NCBI RefSeq assembly: GCF_009389715.1
Contig: NC_052407.1
Location: 3,599,154-3,663,153 of the forward strand
DNA from: Phoenix dactylifera
Taxonomy: Eukaryota > Streptophyta > Magnoliopsida > Arecales > Arecaceae
Reading direction: 5' to 3'
DNA length: 64,000 nt
Shown here in pieces: positions 12,916 to 25,500 of this stretch. The notes below the pieces were generated by a model. That model saw only the letters and a list, made by a program, of their open reading frames with translations, made no database searches and was not told where the DNA came from. Each line of letters opens with the position of its first letter. The first letter of the stretch is position 1. The position numbers were made by a program, and so were the translations under genes.

Positions 12916-14303
12916 CTTTTGTTTCTATTCATCCTTTCTTTACCTCTAGCTTGTGTTATAATTTATCAATAGAATCTAGTCTCCTAGTAAACTGAAGATT
13001 GTGTAACCTAAGATTTCTTAGGGTGCACTAGTTTCTTCTTTCTCTCCCTACTCTTTTTCCTCCTCCAGCACATATTGTAATAAATAAATATAATAATAGT
13101 ATATAACCCATGCGATGCATGAGGTACATTTTTTTCTTTTTCTCTAACTGTTCTTGAAATATAATATGTAACAAATGATAATAAATAGGAGGCTTCAATA
13201 GCAACATAATAAGCAATAAACTTTAATATGATGGTGACACAAAATCTCCAACTCCTATCATTAGTACCAGTATTATTAATTTTAAAACTTCAGTCATTAA
13301 TTCAGCATCATTAATTTTGAAACTTCTATCATGAATATCAACATCATTAATTTTAAAACTTTTGTCATTAATATCAGTATCTTTAATTTTGAAACTTCTG
13401 TCATTATTATCGGCATTATTAATTTTGAAACTTCCACATCATTAGTTTTAAAAATTTTGTCATTAATATTAGCATCATTAATTTCAAAACTTCTATTATT
13501 AATATCAGCATCATTAATTTTGAAACTTCTGTCATTAATATCCACATGATTAATTTTGAAATTTCTATCATTAATATTGGCATCATTAATTGGCCTGCAC
13601 CACATGGGGGTATCATTCTTTTCTCTTTTTTTAATTATTTTTGAAATACAATATTACAATGTAACAAATTATAATAAATAGAAAACTTCAATAACCAAAT
13701 ATTTATTACGCATTAAGAAATTAACTATAATAATGGCCGACCATATTGATATTGATATCATTAATGTAAATTACACATTAAGCAATTAAATGTAATGATG
13801 CTAACCTTATTGATTTTGATGTCCTCATGGTCGATAGAGAGCTCCATGCAAGCTAAGCCTCAATTTTGTAAATAGTCATGTAATAGATAATAGATAATAG
13901 ATAAGGTATATAAGCATTCAAAAAGGCCCTATATTGTTAAATCACCCCATGAGTTCCTTGCAATGGCATGTTTTGGCCTAGCATGTCGTGACTTCATCAT
14001 CCATTATGAATTGAATCCATCCATATGAACCACTAGAATACCCACATCCATGTTAACATGAGAAATTGTTTTAATTGAAAAAATTCGAGCCCCATAAATT
14101 ACTTATATTTCTAAAATATCCCTAATAATACTTATAATCTTTATTTCTTATGTTAATAATTTCAAGTTTGTCACCAATATAAATTTTAACTACTCTTGTG
14201 GTGGCAAAAATAAAAACAACTAATACAAATGCTCTATTGATGGAGAAGGATTGTCATGCTCCGAATCCGGATCATGACATGGCCATTCTATTGCAAACTT
14301 AAG
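12916..14303. other. AT-rich spacer containing a minisatellite
   Basis: This separates the split LTR element from the SIRE-type LTR. The minisatellite at 13258-13591 is the only structured part. A short ATAGATA repeat occurs near 13880-13902. No gene was seen. Confidence 0.5.
13258..13591. repeat. 36-bp minisatellite, about nine units
   Basis: The consensus unit runs TCATTAATATCAGCA followed by TCATTAATTTTGAAACTTCTG. Both halves begin TCATTAAT, so the unit looks like an old 15+21-bp dimer. One unit near 13436-13460 is shortened. Because 36 is divisible by three, frames on both strands stay open by chance; on the minus strand they read as a 12-residue INDxxINDRSFK-like repeat. I regard this as non-coding. 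Confidence 0.8.
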
Positions 14304-14575
14304 TGTTGCCGAGATATGTAGCCCAAGAAGGGAGGTGTATTGGGTTATAAAATTTTTTTAACTAAATGCAGCAGATAAATGATAATTTCAATTTGAAAGA
14401 TACAAATGCTGAACAAATGAATGAATGAGGGCAGAATTTAAAAGATAAGTATAAAAAGACAAGCACATACAAACACAAAAAATTTATAGTGGTTTGGTGT
14501 AACTCACACCTACATCCACTCCCCATGACTCTTGAAAATTTTACTATAACCTCCTTCATTACAGCGTGGTTGTTT

Positions 14576-14801
14576 TTCGAGTTCACAACCCAACTTGTTA
14601 TTTTTTTTTGGAGGATCACAACGAACCTAGTCGGTTTTCACAGGATCACCAACCAAAATCTTTATCTATTTGTTTTTGGAGATCACAAATAACCCAATCA
14701 ATTTTTAATGGATCACCAACCAAAATCTTTACCCGTTTGTTTTTCGGGATCACAGACAATCCAGTCAGTTTTCACCAGATCACCAACCAAAACATTTACC
14801 C
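14576..14801 (-). repeat. 67-bp tandem repeat inside the SIRE-like LTR
   Basis: Units start at 14643, 14710 and 14777, each with (G/A)GATCACCAACCAAAA, and a partial unit lies to the left. The spacing is exactly 67 bp. Confidence 0.75.
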
Positions 14802-15338
14802 TTGTTGAATTCTCAAATTCAACAACTTTCAATTCAAGTTTGGAAGAACCTTTATCAGTTTTAGAATAAATGAAACTATTACAGTAGAGTTAAAGCTAAG
14901 TAATAAATGCGGTAACAAAGTAAACAAAGCTTAAAAATAAATGAAACAATAAACATGCATGTGAAGCTTTGAAGATGGTTATTGGCTGCAGCTGAATATC
15001 TTGATTGTACAGCAGCAACTCTTGTTGAATATCCCCAACGGATTTTTTCATAAAATGGTTTTTCTCTTTGAAAGCTTTCTTGTGAGGATTTGATTTTTGG
15101 AAGCTTGAATTTTGAATTTTGAATTTTCTCTCTTGTTCCTCTCTTGTCTTTCTTTAGCGCTCCTTTAAATTTATAGGCTTCATGCTATTTGGGAAGCACC
15201 AACTAGCCGTTAGACCAAAAAACTAGCCGTTGAGACCTAAGGAGATCCCGTCGAAAGTAGCCGTTGGAATAGTCAGGATAACAGGGGTTGTCCCTCCAAA
15301 TTCAGGGATTGTCCCATGTACTGATGGGGATGACTCAC

Positions 15339-15920
15339 TAAGCACAAGGGTCGGCTCATTCTTTTAGTTCATACAAAATTTCTGTGCTGGCCTCAAAGGG
15401 TCGACTCTTCAATATCGGGGGTCGACTCATATAGATAATGGGTCGACTCTTTAAGCACAAAGGTCGGCTCATTCCTTCAGTTCATATAAAATTTTTACGC
15501 TGGCCTCAAAGGGTCGACTTTTCAATATCGGGGGTCGACCCATGTAGATGATGGGTCGATTCTTTAAGTACAAGGGTTGGCTCATCTAATTTGTCTCAGG
15601 CAGTGATTCTTCTCTGTCTTCTTTGAACTGCATAGGGGTCGACTCATTTTCTACATGAGTCAACTCGTTCAGATAATGGGTTGACTCTTTAAACATAAAG
15701 GTCGGCTCATCTAACTTGTCTCAGGTGGCGATTCTTCTCTGTCTTTCTTGAACTACACAGGGGTTGACTCATTCAGATAATGGGTCGACTCTTTAAACAT
15801 AAGGGTCAGCTCATCTAACTTGTCTCAAGCAATGATTCTTCTCTGTCTTTCTTGAACTACACAGGGGTCGACTCATTTACTACATCAGTCGACTCATTCA
15901 GATAACAGACAGAACTTCAG
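15339..15920 (-). repeat. GGGTCGACTC-rich tandem array inside the SIRE-like LTR
   Basis: About five units of roughly 105-126 bp each combine an AAGGGTCGGCTCAT block, a variable middle, and a TAATGGGTCGACTCTTTAA end. Two sub-types exist: the first two units carry GCTGGCCTCAAAGG and the later ones CAGGxxxGATTCTTCTCTG. Isolated GGGTCGACTC motifs recur at about 18480-18640, beyond the env-like region. Confidence 0.7.
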
Positions 15921-16066
15921 AGACCTTTGATTTTTCTTAATTCTTTGGAGGTTGTAAGTGCTCTTTTCTTCTTGAAATTTAAACCTTCACACTTAAGACA
16001 AAAACATTAGAGTACACATTTAATCAATTTTTTGTGACCATCAAAATTCATCCTTTAGCGTTAACA

Positions 16067-17354
16067 ATCTCTCCCTTTTTGTTGATGACAAAACTATTAA
16101 GTCTAAAAGAATTTTGCAATAATATTCAGAGCATTTTTTGCAATAAAGTTCAGAGCAAAACAAAAAGACATTCAAAAAATTCAGAACATGTGCATTATTG
16201 AATCTAAAAAACTTCAATATGTAAATTTAATATGAGAAAATCTCCTCCTTTATATTATGATCAAATAAATTATGCTTCTCCCCCTTTTTATTATAAGAGT
16301 TTAAGTTAAGCAGGGGTCTTAGTTTCTTTTCTTTTCAGTTCTCTCCCTATCTTTTGTCATTTGATTCCAATGATTTTGATCAATTTTCTCCAATAAAATT
16401 CTTGATACCACTATTTCTCCAAGACAATTCTTTTTCTTCTCTCCCTTTTCGAAATTCTCTTACTTCTCCCCCTTTTTGAAATTTTTTTACTTCTCCCATT
16501 TTTGGTCATCAACAAAAGGGTGAGGTGCTAGAAAATGTTCTACTTTCAGATCATTAAGTATTAAGAGTTAAAGGGAATAACTGAATAGAATGTTCAGATT
16601 TGTCATCACAGAATTAGAGTATCAGTGCAAGTATTAGTGCAGCAATTAGAGCGAGTATCAGTGCCAAGATTTCAGAGCATTATTATTTTAGAATTGGTAA
16701 TGCATCAAAGTATTTTGATTTGTAAATGTATCAGAGCTTTGGAGACAAACAAAACATACAAGCTTGAACATAAAGATTGCAGTGAAGATATAGTTCTGTG
16801 AAAATAAACAGTCATTTCATTGATAACCAAGCAATTTACAAAAGATGTTTACATATTAAGTGAAGGTAATTGTGAAAAATGAAAGACAAAAGGACGTGAA
16901 AAACATTTGAACAGAGGTTTCAAGTTTTGATAGGAGAAGGTATCAGCCTAGATGAAAAGATCTAGGCTAAGAAAATGGTCCAAGCTGATTGGCCTCCTTG
17001 TTCCCCAAGAACTTTTTGATTTTGGAATCCGGAGCAGAGAGGCATGCAGTCAACTGCGAGTTTTTCTTCTTTTATCTACTGCAGTGACTCGAGGAATTCA
17101 TTTTCTTGTTGCCTAAAATTTTCTTCAATAACTCTAAGTATTCTTTGTTGGATGGCAGCAAGTGATCTTAAACTCTCCATCTCAGTTTTTACTTCTTTTA
17201 CCATCTCAATCAGGTCAAAAACTAAATTCCAACAAACTCCTGAATGAAAAAGTTCTTGCAGTATATGATCTCCAATAAACTTTAACTGGTCTCTTTCAAG
17301 CCTGAGAGACTTTACAGGTGGCCTTTCTTTTTGTGAACTAGTGCTAGGTGTCTT
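16067..17354 (-). other. Non-coding part of the SIRE-like element between env-like region and LTR
   Basis: The polypurine tract is at 16067-16080, next to the LTR. Beyond it lies AT-rich sequence with pyrimidine-rich tracts (CTCCCCCTTTTT-like, 16270-16510). No open frame of family-like composition was found. Confidence 0.45.
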
Positions 17355-18317
17355 CTAAGAAGATCCTGCACTAGCTTGCTCAGCTTCAACTGGCCTTTCT
17401 ACCTCTTCTCTAGCTTCTCCTTGCCTTTCTTCTCCTTTATGAATCCACTGGTTATTTACTTTAATGAATCCCATTCTTTTCAATGATTTTTCACTGTAGA
17501 TATCAGTGTGCTTGAGTTCCATTTTAGTTTCTCCTTGAAGACTGATATCATAGCGAATAAAGATAAGGGTTAGGACCATACCATTAGGGAGTGATGCTCC
17601 CTTTCTCCGTCCAAGATTAGCCATATGTCTTATCATCATGGAAGGAAGGTTCAATGAGTAGCCTTGAAGTAGGTGGTGCATCACTAGAATATTCCTTTCA
17701 GACACATGATCAAATCAGCATGTTTTTGGAAATAGCATCCGATTGATGATATGATGAAGGAGTCTCATTTCAGCATTCAGTTGATTTGCCTTTATTTCTT
17801 CTGGTTTACCAACAACATTAGAATCAACCTAACTCCTTCATTTCTATCTTCCACATGTCGATGTCCTCTCCATCAATGGGAGCCCTAATTATATTCCCTA
17901 AGATTTCATCCGTGATGAGAATGGGAATATCCTTGACCTTGGATGAGATCTGTCCATTCCCATACCAAACATTGCAGTAGAATTCTCTCACAAGGTCTGT
18001 GTAGGTAGGCAGGTCTCGAGAGCACACATATTTCCAACCCATCTCTTTCAGATTTACCCCAATGTGAAACTCTTTTCTTTTCAGAAATTAAAAGTCTACC
18101 TTTCTTCCGGTCGACACTGTTCGGGTTGAAAGTGGAATGAATCTTGGAATGGGGGAAGAAGGTGACGAAACAGGTGAGGATGGAACGGATTGTTGCTGAG
18201 ATGGTGGAGGATTTGTGGGTTCATTGTTCTGTCTATTCGTGCCTTGGATCTTCTTTCTGGATGCACGATGGGTTCCTTTCTCTTTGGTCCAGATGCCACT
18301 TGCTTTCTAGGAGCCAT
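17355..18317 (-). pseudogene. Decayed env-like / plant-transposon-domain ORF of the SIRE-like element
   Basis: Three minus-strand segments in different frames follow one another: 18317-18096 starting MAPRKQVASGPKRKEP, 18042-17824 containing DLPTYTDLVREFYCNVW, and 17705-17355 containing IRHMANLGRRKGASLPN. A basic MAPRK start followed by a LVREFY motif is characteristic of the third ORF that some SIRE-type Copia elements carry between pol and the 3' LTR. The stops and frame changes between segments mean no full protein can be made. Its position just upstream of the polypurine tract and LTR supports the assignment. The family name is from recall, not a search. Confidence 0.6.
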
Positions 18318-18819
18318 GAGGGATCGGCCGGGACCACACGAGAGTTTTAGAATTTTGTTTTTAGGAGAGGAGGAAGGCGGAATATTTTTGAAAGAGAACT
18401 TTCGAAACGACTGAAACGTTTTGAGGAAACATTTTTGAAAGAGAGTATCATTTTGGGAGAAAACAATTCCAGAGCAGCATGGGTCGATTCATTTGTTTCA
18501 TGGGTCGACTCAAGTAGAGTAGGGGTCGACTCCTGACTGAGTGAGCTGTCCCTTCTAATTGAGAAAGAGTCGAGTTAGATTTCTTTATGATTCAAAACTC
18601 TCCCCTTCACTCCATGAGTCGACTCCTCATTATCATGAATCGTCTCTTCATAAATCAAAGAATAAATTTGTAAATAAAATCTTCAATTTAAAACCACTGA
18701 AAATGATTTAAAGACGAGAATAAAAAGAATCAATCATACCAAATATGCATTCAAACAATATTTACACTTAGATTTAATTAAAAAGGGTCGCAAATACATA
18801 ATTCTCCTCTTATTTCATT

Positions 18820-19895
18820 AAATCTTTCTTTACTATGGCTTTAACATTTGTGACTTCGATAAATGTCTATATTGGAGAATATTTGATAGGTCTATTATTA
18901 TCCTATATTTATATGTAGATGATATTTTAATTTTTAGTAGTGACCATGTCACAATTGTAGAAGTAAAGAAATACTTAAGTGACAATTTTGAGATGAAAGA
19001 TCTAGGGTTAGCTAAAGTAATCTTAGGAATCGGAATTATAAGGACACAAAATGAGATTGTTTAGAGTCAATCTCACTATGTTGAAAAGGTGTGAAAGAAA
19101 TATAGGTATGAAAATTGCAAGCCAGTTAGCACCCCATATGATCCTAGCATAAAATTAAAGAAAAATGGTGGGGATAGTGTTTCCCAATTAAAGTATTTTC
19201 AATTAATTGGAAATCTTATGTATTTATCTAACTGTATAAGACTAGATATCTTCTATGCTATAGGAAGACTGAGTGGATACACCAGTAACCCCAATAAAAC
19301 ACATTGGGATGCAATAGAAAGGCTTCTTAAATATTTGAAGGGTACTAACAACTATGGAATATATTATTCTAGTTTTTCCACTGTACTAAAAGGGTATAGT
19401 GATGCTAACTGGATCTCTGATTTTGAAGATACTAAAGCCACTAGTTGATTTATTTTTACATTAGATGGTGGTGTTGATACTTAGAAATCTTTCAAGCAGA
19501 CCTTGATTACTAGATCCATCATAGAAGCTGAGATAGTAGCCTTAGAATTAGCTGGTGGAAAAGCAGATTGGCTTAGGGATATGTTATCAGATATTTCCAT
19601 GATGGATAAGCCTATTCCTACTATTCTAATTAACTGTGATAATCAGATGACTATAGCAAAAGTAAAAAGTAAAAATCACAACTCAAAGTCATCTAGGCAC
19701 ATTAAGCTTCGATATAAATTTTTAAGGAAGCTCACCTTTACTGGAATTATAACTTTAAGTTATATTAAATCAGTAGAGAACTCGGCAGATCATCTGACCA
19801 AGAGCTTGTCGAGAGGACAAGTTCAATATGCTTCAAGGGGGATAGGTTTAAGGCCCATTTTTGAGTTACCTTCAGCGGCAACCCAACCTATCTGA
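18820..19895 (+). pseudogene. Ty1/Copia reverse transcriptase-RNase H relic
   Basis: A single frame carries the end of a Copia reverse transcriptase, with the catalytic YVDDILIF motif at 18912. It continues through MKDLGLAKVILGI, KYFQLIGNLMYLS, the RNase H core KGYSDANW, then SIIEAEIVAL, LINCDNQMTIA and SSRHIKLRYKFLR to TGA at 19895. Four nonsense codons interrupt it (19062, 19092, 19446 and one near 19482), but I see no frameshift across about 1.07 kb. Decay has therefore been mainly by substitution. The 5' part (gag, protease, integrase) is missing. The associated LTR begins about 570 bp downstream. Confidence 0.9.
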
Positions 19896-20468
19896 CTGAA
19901 GATCCCAAGATGTAGGTTCAATGAAATAAACAAGCTGACTGAGTAACTGGTAGGAGCACCAAATTTAAAGTAAACTTTGTTCACTATCCATCTCTATGGA
20001 GTAGGTGCTCAACTGCACTAGATAGGAGGATGGCGTAATGCTTTAATGATATCAAAGCTATTATAGTAGGGTATAGAGATGCAGTATACCCTTGAAGATA
20101 TCACCGATGTGAGTGTGACTGTGGGGCTGCAGTCAAATAGAGAATTAAAGCTTGTTCTCTAAGAGACACTTACAAAAAAAGATACATGCGCACGGTCGTA
20201 ATACACTACTCTGATAGAACTCACATGCAGGGTCAACTCTTAGTTGTTCGGTATTTTCAAAATTTATACATAAAATCTAAGTTCAAGACTCTATTCACTT
20301 CAGACCGGTGTAGATGGCGAAATACCAACTAGATGAAGGTTCAAGTCCGGAAGACACCTTTCATCGAAAACTAAGTGTACTGATTGCTCGTACATTGAAT
20401 TTTCAAAAAAAAAATTCATTTTCAAAATTATCTTCAAAAAAAATTGAAACTTCAAAAATGGTGGGGAA

Positions 20469-21209
20469 TGTAAGAGGTTTCTTTTTAAAATTTGAAACGC
20501 CTCTCTCTCATCAGAATGGTTTGAAACCGTCCCTCCATTTAAACTCATTAATGTAGAGTTGCCCGTGGGAGAACTCAACGGACAGCTCAATTAAAATGTA
20601 AACATTGGAGGGGTGAACCAGATAGAAGGCTACACCGAGGGAGAAAAAAAAAAAGAAGAAGAAAAAGAAGAGTTCTCTCATTTTTCTCATTTTTCATTTT
20701 AAAGTTTTGTTTCTTCATTCTATGAGTACGAGTATACATAAAAGTCTCTGTCGAGTTCAAGAAAATTTGTAGTACTGTGCATGTCTATAAATTCAACGGT
20801 CCGTTATATCTTGCAGAGGAATCGCCAGAATCTGGTGCACGTAAGGAAGCGAATCTCTTTTAAAGACAGTAATGCCATGCCTCGGACCAATCTACAGGAA
20901 TTATTTATTTTATTTTGGATCGAAAGAAAATAAAAACAAAGAGGAACGCATCAGAACCGGTTGTTTGAGTGAAATTAAATTATTTGTAGATTATTTGAGT
21001 TCTTTTGAGGTGATATTTTCCATCATAAAATACTTTGTTTTGGAAGTTTAAATTTTCTAATTTTACCAATGCTTGTGCATAAATTATTTTGATCAAATTA
21101 TGTTATAGTTTTTTACAGGTTCCAAGCCTTGCACATATAGGACTAATGCTGGTGAACATGTGGTAGTTGCTATGCCCTCCACTTCTAACTTTGGATTGGG
21201 GGCATGACA
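20469..21209 (+). repeat. 3' LTR of the Copia relic
   Basis: It begins TGTAAGAGGTTTC just after the purine-rich ATGGTGGGGA (20459-20468) and ends GGGGGCATGACA, giving 741 bp with TG..CA ends. It lies in the expected place and orientation after the RNase H relic. Confidence 0.6.
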
Positions 21210-21509
21210 GTGTTGTTTGATAATACCCAAAAAACTGCATGACATCTCAAGAGTAGAACTTCAAGAAAAATTTACTTACCCAAGTGAGTTAAAATCCTGA
21301 TAATCATAGCCACTTTATTCCCAGAAACTAGGATATTGTGTGCAGGCAGGTAGTACTTCAACTCTAACATAGTTAGACCCTTCAACCGCATATGAATGAA
21401 GCCAAGAAATGGAAAATCATTATTAAACACAAGTATTAATTAGTATCTTTTCCCAAATATATATAGCCATGTTCAGTTGTCCTGCCCTCTACACCATGAC
21501 TTATTAAAG

Positions 21510-21602
21510 TATCCTTAAAGTTATAAAAAATAAGGATATTTTTTGTCCAATGAAAAATGGATAGATTGATAACCTATCATAACAGAAAGTAGGTTATCAA
21601 TT

Positions 21603-21645
<43 letters not shown>

Positions 21646-21805
21646 AAGTATTAATTAGGAGGTTGAGAGAGTGAGTTAATGTGGAATTGTAAAAAGACAT
21701 AAAATACCCTTAAGAGTTATAAAAAGTAAGGATACTTTTTGTCCCAAAAAAATGGGTAGATTGATAACCTACCATAATAGAGAGTAGGTTATCAATCCCC
21801 ATATT
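21510..21805. repeat. Duplicated hairpin element, two direct copies
   Basis: A unit of about 95 bp occurs near 21510-21610 and 21709-21805. Each reads TTATAAAAA(G/A)TAAGGATA..TTTTTGTCC followed by a hairpin. In the second copy the arms are GATTGATAACCTAC and GTAGGTTATCAATC, a perfect 14-bp inverted repeat around a short AT-rich loop. A (TA)n tract at 21605-21635 separates the copies. The shape suggests a small MITE or one duplicated locally. Confidence 0.6.
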
Positions 21806-21967
21806 TATATTCTACATGCTATGGATTTTTTTTCCAAAATTGTCAGCAGCATAACTATTAACTATTATCTTTTTTTTTACAAATGACGTGCCAGTTTCCA
21901 ACTTATGGCTCATGCTTGACAAGCATAGTGGATGCATGCTGCTCATGTATAAAAATAAATAAAGATT

Positions 21968-22022
21968 TTACTGTGGATTAGCAGAGTTTACTGTGGATTA
22001 GCAGAGTTACTGTGGATTAGAC
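21968..22022 (+). repeat. Triplicated short repeat (unit about 22 bp)
   Basis: TTACTGTGGATTAGCAGAG occurs twice in full, followed by a third truncated TTACTGTGGATTAG. It lies about 130 bp upstream of the putative TZP leader. Confidence 0.75.
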
Positions 22023-22133
22023 AAATTCTTCAGTAGAGAATTTTATGATAATCATTATTGTATTTAAAAAAATTCAGATATCACAAATAACAAAAAGTAT
22101 TTCTGTTATGATGGAAAATAACGGAGTCTGGAC

Positions 22134-22553
22134 AAAAAATCCAACTCAGGGACGGCAACGAGAGAAGGCGGCGTTACCGGAGTCTTGGAGGAAAAAATCC
22201 AACTCAGGGACCGCAGCGAGAGAAAGCTTGAGGCCCCTGGCCTTCCACCTGGCAGCATTCTGACCTCCAAAAATAGAATGGTACAAAGTGGTCCGACAGA
22301 TGACCCTCTCCTTATCTCTCCATTCTTTTTAAAACTCCTTCTTCGATCTTTTCCTCGCTTGTCTCCATTTTTTTTTTTAATAATCCCAGTCACTCCTCTC
22401 TCAGATTTCTTCCTCTTTACTTTTGTCAATATCGCGGATTTTTTCTTTCTGTTCATAGAAGGCCCTCCAAAAGTTGGTGGAACCGCAAACCCTGTACCAG
22501 AGCCTGAAAGAAAAATAAGAAAGAGGGCCCTGGAGTCCAGCACTCAGAATAGA
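22134..22553 (+). promoter_or_regulatory. TZP: Putative promoter and non-coding first exon of the TZP gene
   Basis: A GC-richer, CT-rich stretch ends at a good donor (AATAGA|GTAAGTA, after 22553), a common pattern for a plant 5' leader exon. A 57-bp offset repeat of CCAACTCAGGGAC(G/C)GCA lies at about 22140 and 22197. No TATA box is obvious. The link to the coding exons starting at 27349 is inferred from strand, order and lack of another gene between them. Confidence 0.4.
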
Positions 22554-25500
22554 GTAAGTATATAAGGGTTCCATTCATCTTCTCGATACTTTAGGCTTTG
22601 TGTTACCAACTAATATTTGTTTTCTTTTTTGGATATTTTTCTGCCTGTATTGAGTTTATTTATTTTTCTCATGGCTTGCTGGATTTGTGGCTTATCATTG
22701 CACTCTTACTCCTGTGTTATATTTGCTTTAACCAAAAGAATTGGTGGTGGTTCTTTGCTTTATTATTCCTTTATCTCATATTGATGCTCTGTATGAAAAG
22801 TTTGGAAGCTTTGTGTCTTTAATTTCTATTTTTTCCAAGATGCTTCGTAGTGTCCTGTTTCTTATATGCGGTGTTTGTTCTGTCGTATCGATTTGCGGGG
22901 TCTTGATGACTGGTTTTTTGCACCTGTTCTGAGATTTTTTTTTGTGTGTTTGAAAAAAAACCCCGAAAGGATCGATAATTATAGTGATGACCGCAGCCAA
23001 TAAGTCTTGTTCAGACTATCTGAATCGGCTTTGTGAATGTTTCTTGGTGATTGATTTCATCATTCAATGAAGAACAAGCCGTCGTCCTTAAAGTCTTATC
23101 AGATCTTTTCCTGTTTTTTCAGAATACCTCATCGGATCTTTGTTGCACTTTGCCATGCAATTTACTCATTACTCCATCAGTTAAGTTAAATCTCAATTGA
23201 TGGAAATTTTCTGTGTACTTTAGCCTAGTTTACTCGTGCATAATCCGGATAGATATAGTTCAGTGGATCCTCGTCTTTGTGATATGGCTATAAGAAAAGA
23301 GGCGAGCTAACACTGGTTGGGAATATTACTGAGCGTTAGAGCATATGGAATGGCAGAGAGAACGAAATTGGATGACTGGCAACTCACACTTGAACAGCAC
23401 GGGCCCTTTCTGTGGATTTTGACACTTTTTTTATTTTCAGCTATTCGATGATCATTTAGATATGCCATGCTTTATCCTTTTATTCTTCTATATAATGGAA
23501 TTAAAATAGCTAACATCTTGACAACGAGGTGCCTCTTAGTCATCAATTTCACATGCAATCTCCTGTTCACTTCCATTTATAATCTCCAATTAAATTGCTA
23601 CCTACTTACTTTATGTTAGTTCTATTAATCTATAAATTTTTGATTCTTTAAAGCATTCCCTGATAGAAGATTTTTCGATTCCTGCCCTCTGGCTCTGCAG
23701 TTTGCTACGTGAAAATGAACATTCTCTGTGAAGATGTCAGAACATAATTCGGGCATGTATGTTGAGAAATTCTAACTATAAATTCTAGATCCTAATGTGT
23801 TGGATTTTGATTCGGTTTCAGGAAAATGTGTCTAATTATGTTCTGTTCTTATGCTGAATAATATGGATGTCTTAATTCTAGAGTTCATTGATTGATAAAT
23901 TATAGGTTATTTTTTCTCGTAATTGTATATTGGGTACCCTTTGATATTTTGCTCCTAATTTTTATTTCTGTGTTATCTGAGGAACCCGAGTTAATAGAAC
24001 CATACAAACTCCATTGTGCCAGGTAACTTTCCTCAAAAAATATAGCAAAACACTCCTATAATTTTTTTAACAATATAACTTTTACCACTGCCATTTCTTT
24101 CTTTGTTTATTTTTCTCCTTTTTTTTCTCTTCTGGTATGACTGACATGCTTTCCTACAACATAGATTAATGTTAAAAAGATTGGAATTCCGTATAAAGTA
24201 TAAACCGTCTTTTATTTTTGTTCAAAGCTCAACTTGACTAGTGTGACTCTTTGTTGTGAGTCTTGTGACTATCATGAATGCAGTCACAACCAAGATTCCT
24301 TATCCACCATGCCATGTATGTTGCCTACTTCATGCTTTATCTAAATCCATGCAGGATTAATGTGCTTGGTTTGAGTATTTTGCTTTCTTCATGTCAGCCA
24401 TACAGTTTGCCTGAACCGAGCACAAGCATCTATGGTGTATCATGATCCCCATTGATAGTGTACTCCAATGGATTTATAAGCTACAGGATCAATTCTTTTG
24501 ATGCTTTGAGGTGAAGGATTCTGTCCACCTTTCTTGTTTTCTTGGGCTTGCTTCCCTGATGGTTGCCGAATGTTTCAAGAATAACATCGCTTCCATGATC
24601 TCTCTAATGCATTCTTAGTGATCTGCACACTGCAGGACTTATTTGGAGCTTCATTAGAATGCCATTCATTGATTGTCTAAGTTCTTCTTCGACTTACTTT
24701 TCCTTTTTTCTCTAAACAATTGTCTAAGTTCTTCGATTGGTTCATGCTGTGGATCTTCACATTCTTTGATATCTTCTGTAGGTTCTAATACCCCTTCCCC
24801 AGGGTTTGTGCTGTGAGTTCTATGGTTTTGCTATCATATGGTGACAAAGAGTGCACAAACTAACATACCTACATCTTATCTTGGCCTTATATTCCAATGC
24901 ACTCCACATTATTCTCACAAACTCCTGTACTTTGGTGAGATTTTACTGTTCTTAACAATAAGCAAATGACCGTACTTATTTTTTGGGTTACTGCTATTTA
25001 GAAAAAATATCCTTCAAAATCCTACTAGTGTCATCATACCATTGGTACTTCAATTTGCATTATTTTAACATGGCTTGATGCAGCACACTTTTCACATAAT
25101 TAACTTATCTTAGTTCATTGGTTGGTTCTTCACGTGCATCTTCTTTGCGTGAATTACTAATCAATTTCTTCAGAGCTCTATCACTTGTGTTTTATATATT
25201 CCATCTACTTCAACCTCCACTTACAATGCCCAATCTGATACAATTGATGTAGCTGATATCACAGACTGCTATCTAACTTCAGAATTTTGTCCTTGTTGGG
25301 GCTTTCTTTACCACAAATAGTCAGCATGGTCACTTCAAGTACTATGATTCCACATTATGGCGATAAGCAACTTTATAACACTTGTCCCCTCATTCAAAAG
25401 ATTACATATTATGCTATTTTTGTTTTACATTTCCATTATATATACTTCTTATTGCTACTTTACAAAGATTTGTACATTTGTGAGATTTTGTGCTCTTGTT

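Larger units (their letters stand above)
14304..16066 (-). repeat. LTR of a SIRE/Maximus-like Copia retrotransposon
   Basis: On the minus strand the LTR begins TGTTAACGCTAAAGG at 16066 and ends CTCGGCAACA at 14304, with TG..CA ends and a length of 1763 bp. Just upstream (plus 16067-16080) is a polypurine tract reading AAAAAGGGAGAGAT, next to TTTTGTCATCAAC. This arrangement is typical of the pol-distal end of SIRE-type Copia elements. The LTR also contains an ACCACTATAAATTTTTTG block near 14480. It holds two internal tandem arrays, listed separately. No matching second LTR was found. Confidence 0.7.

Noticed and set aside
13258-13591. CRISPR array
   Set aside because: Units are contiguous with no unique spacers and the DNA is a plant nuclear genome.
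13297-13616. Repetitive minus-strand frame (INDxxINDRSFK repeats) as a gene
   Set aside because: It is wholly made of the 36-bp minisatellite, several frames stay open on both strands, and there is no promoter or start context.
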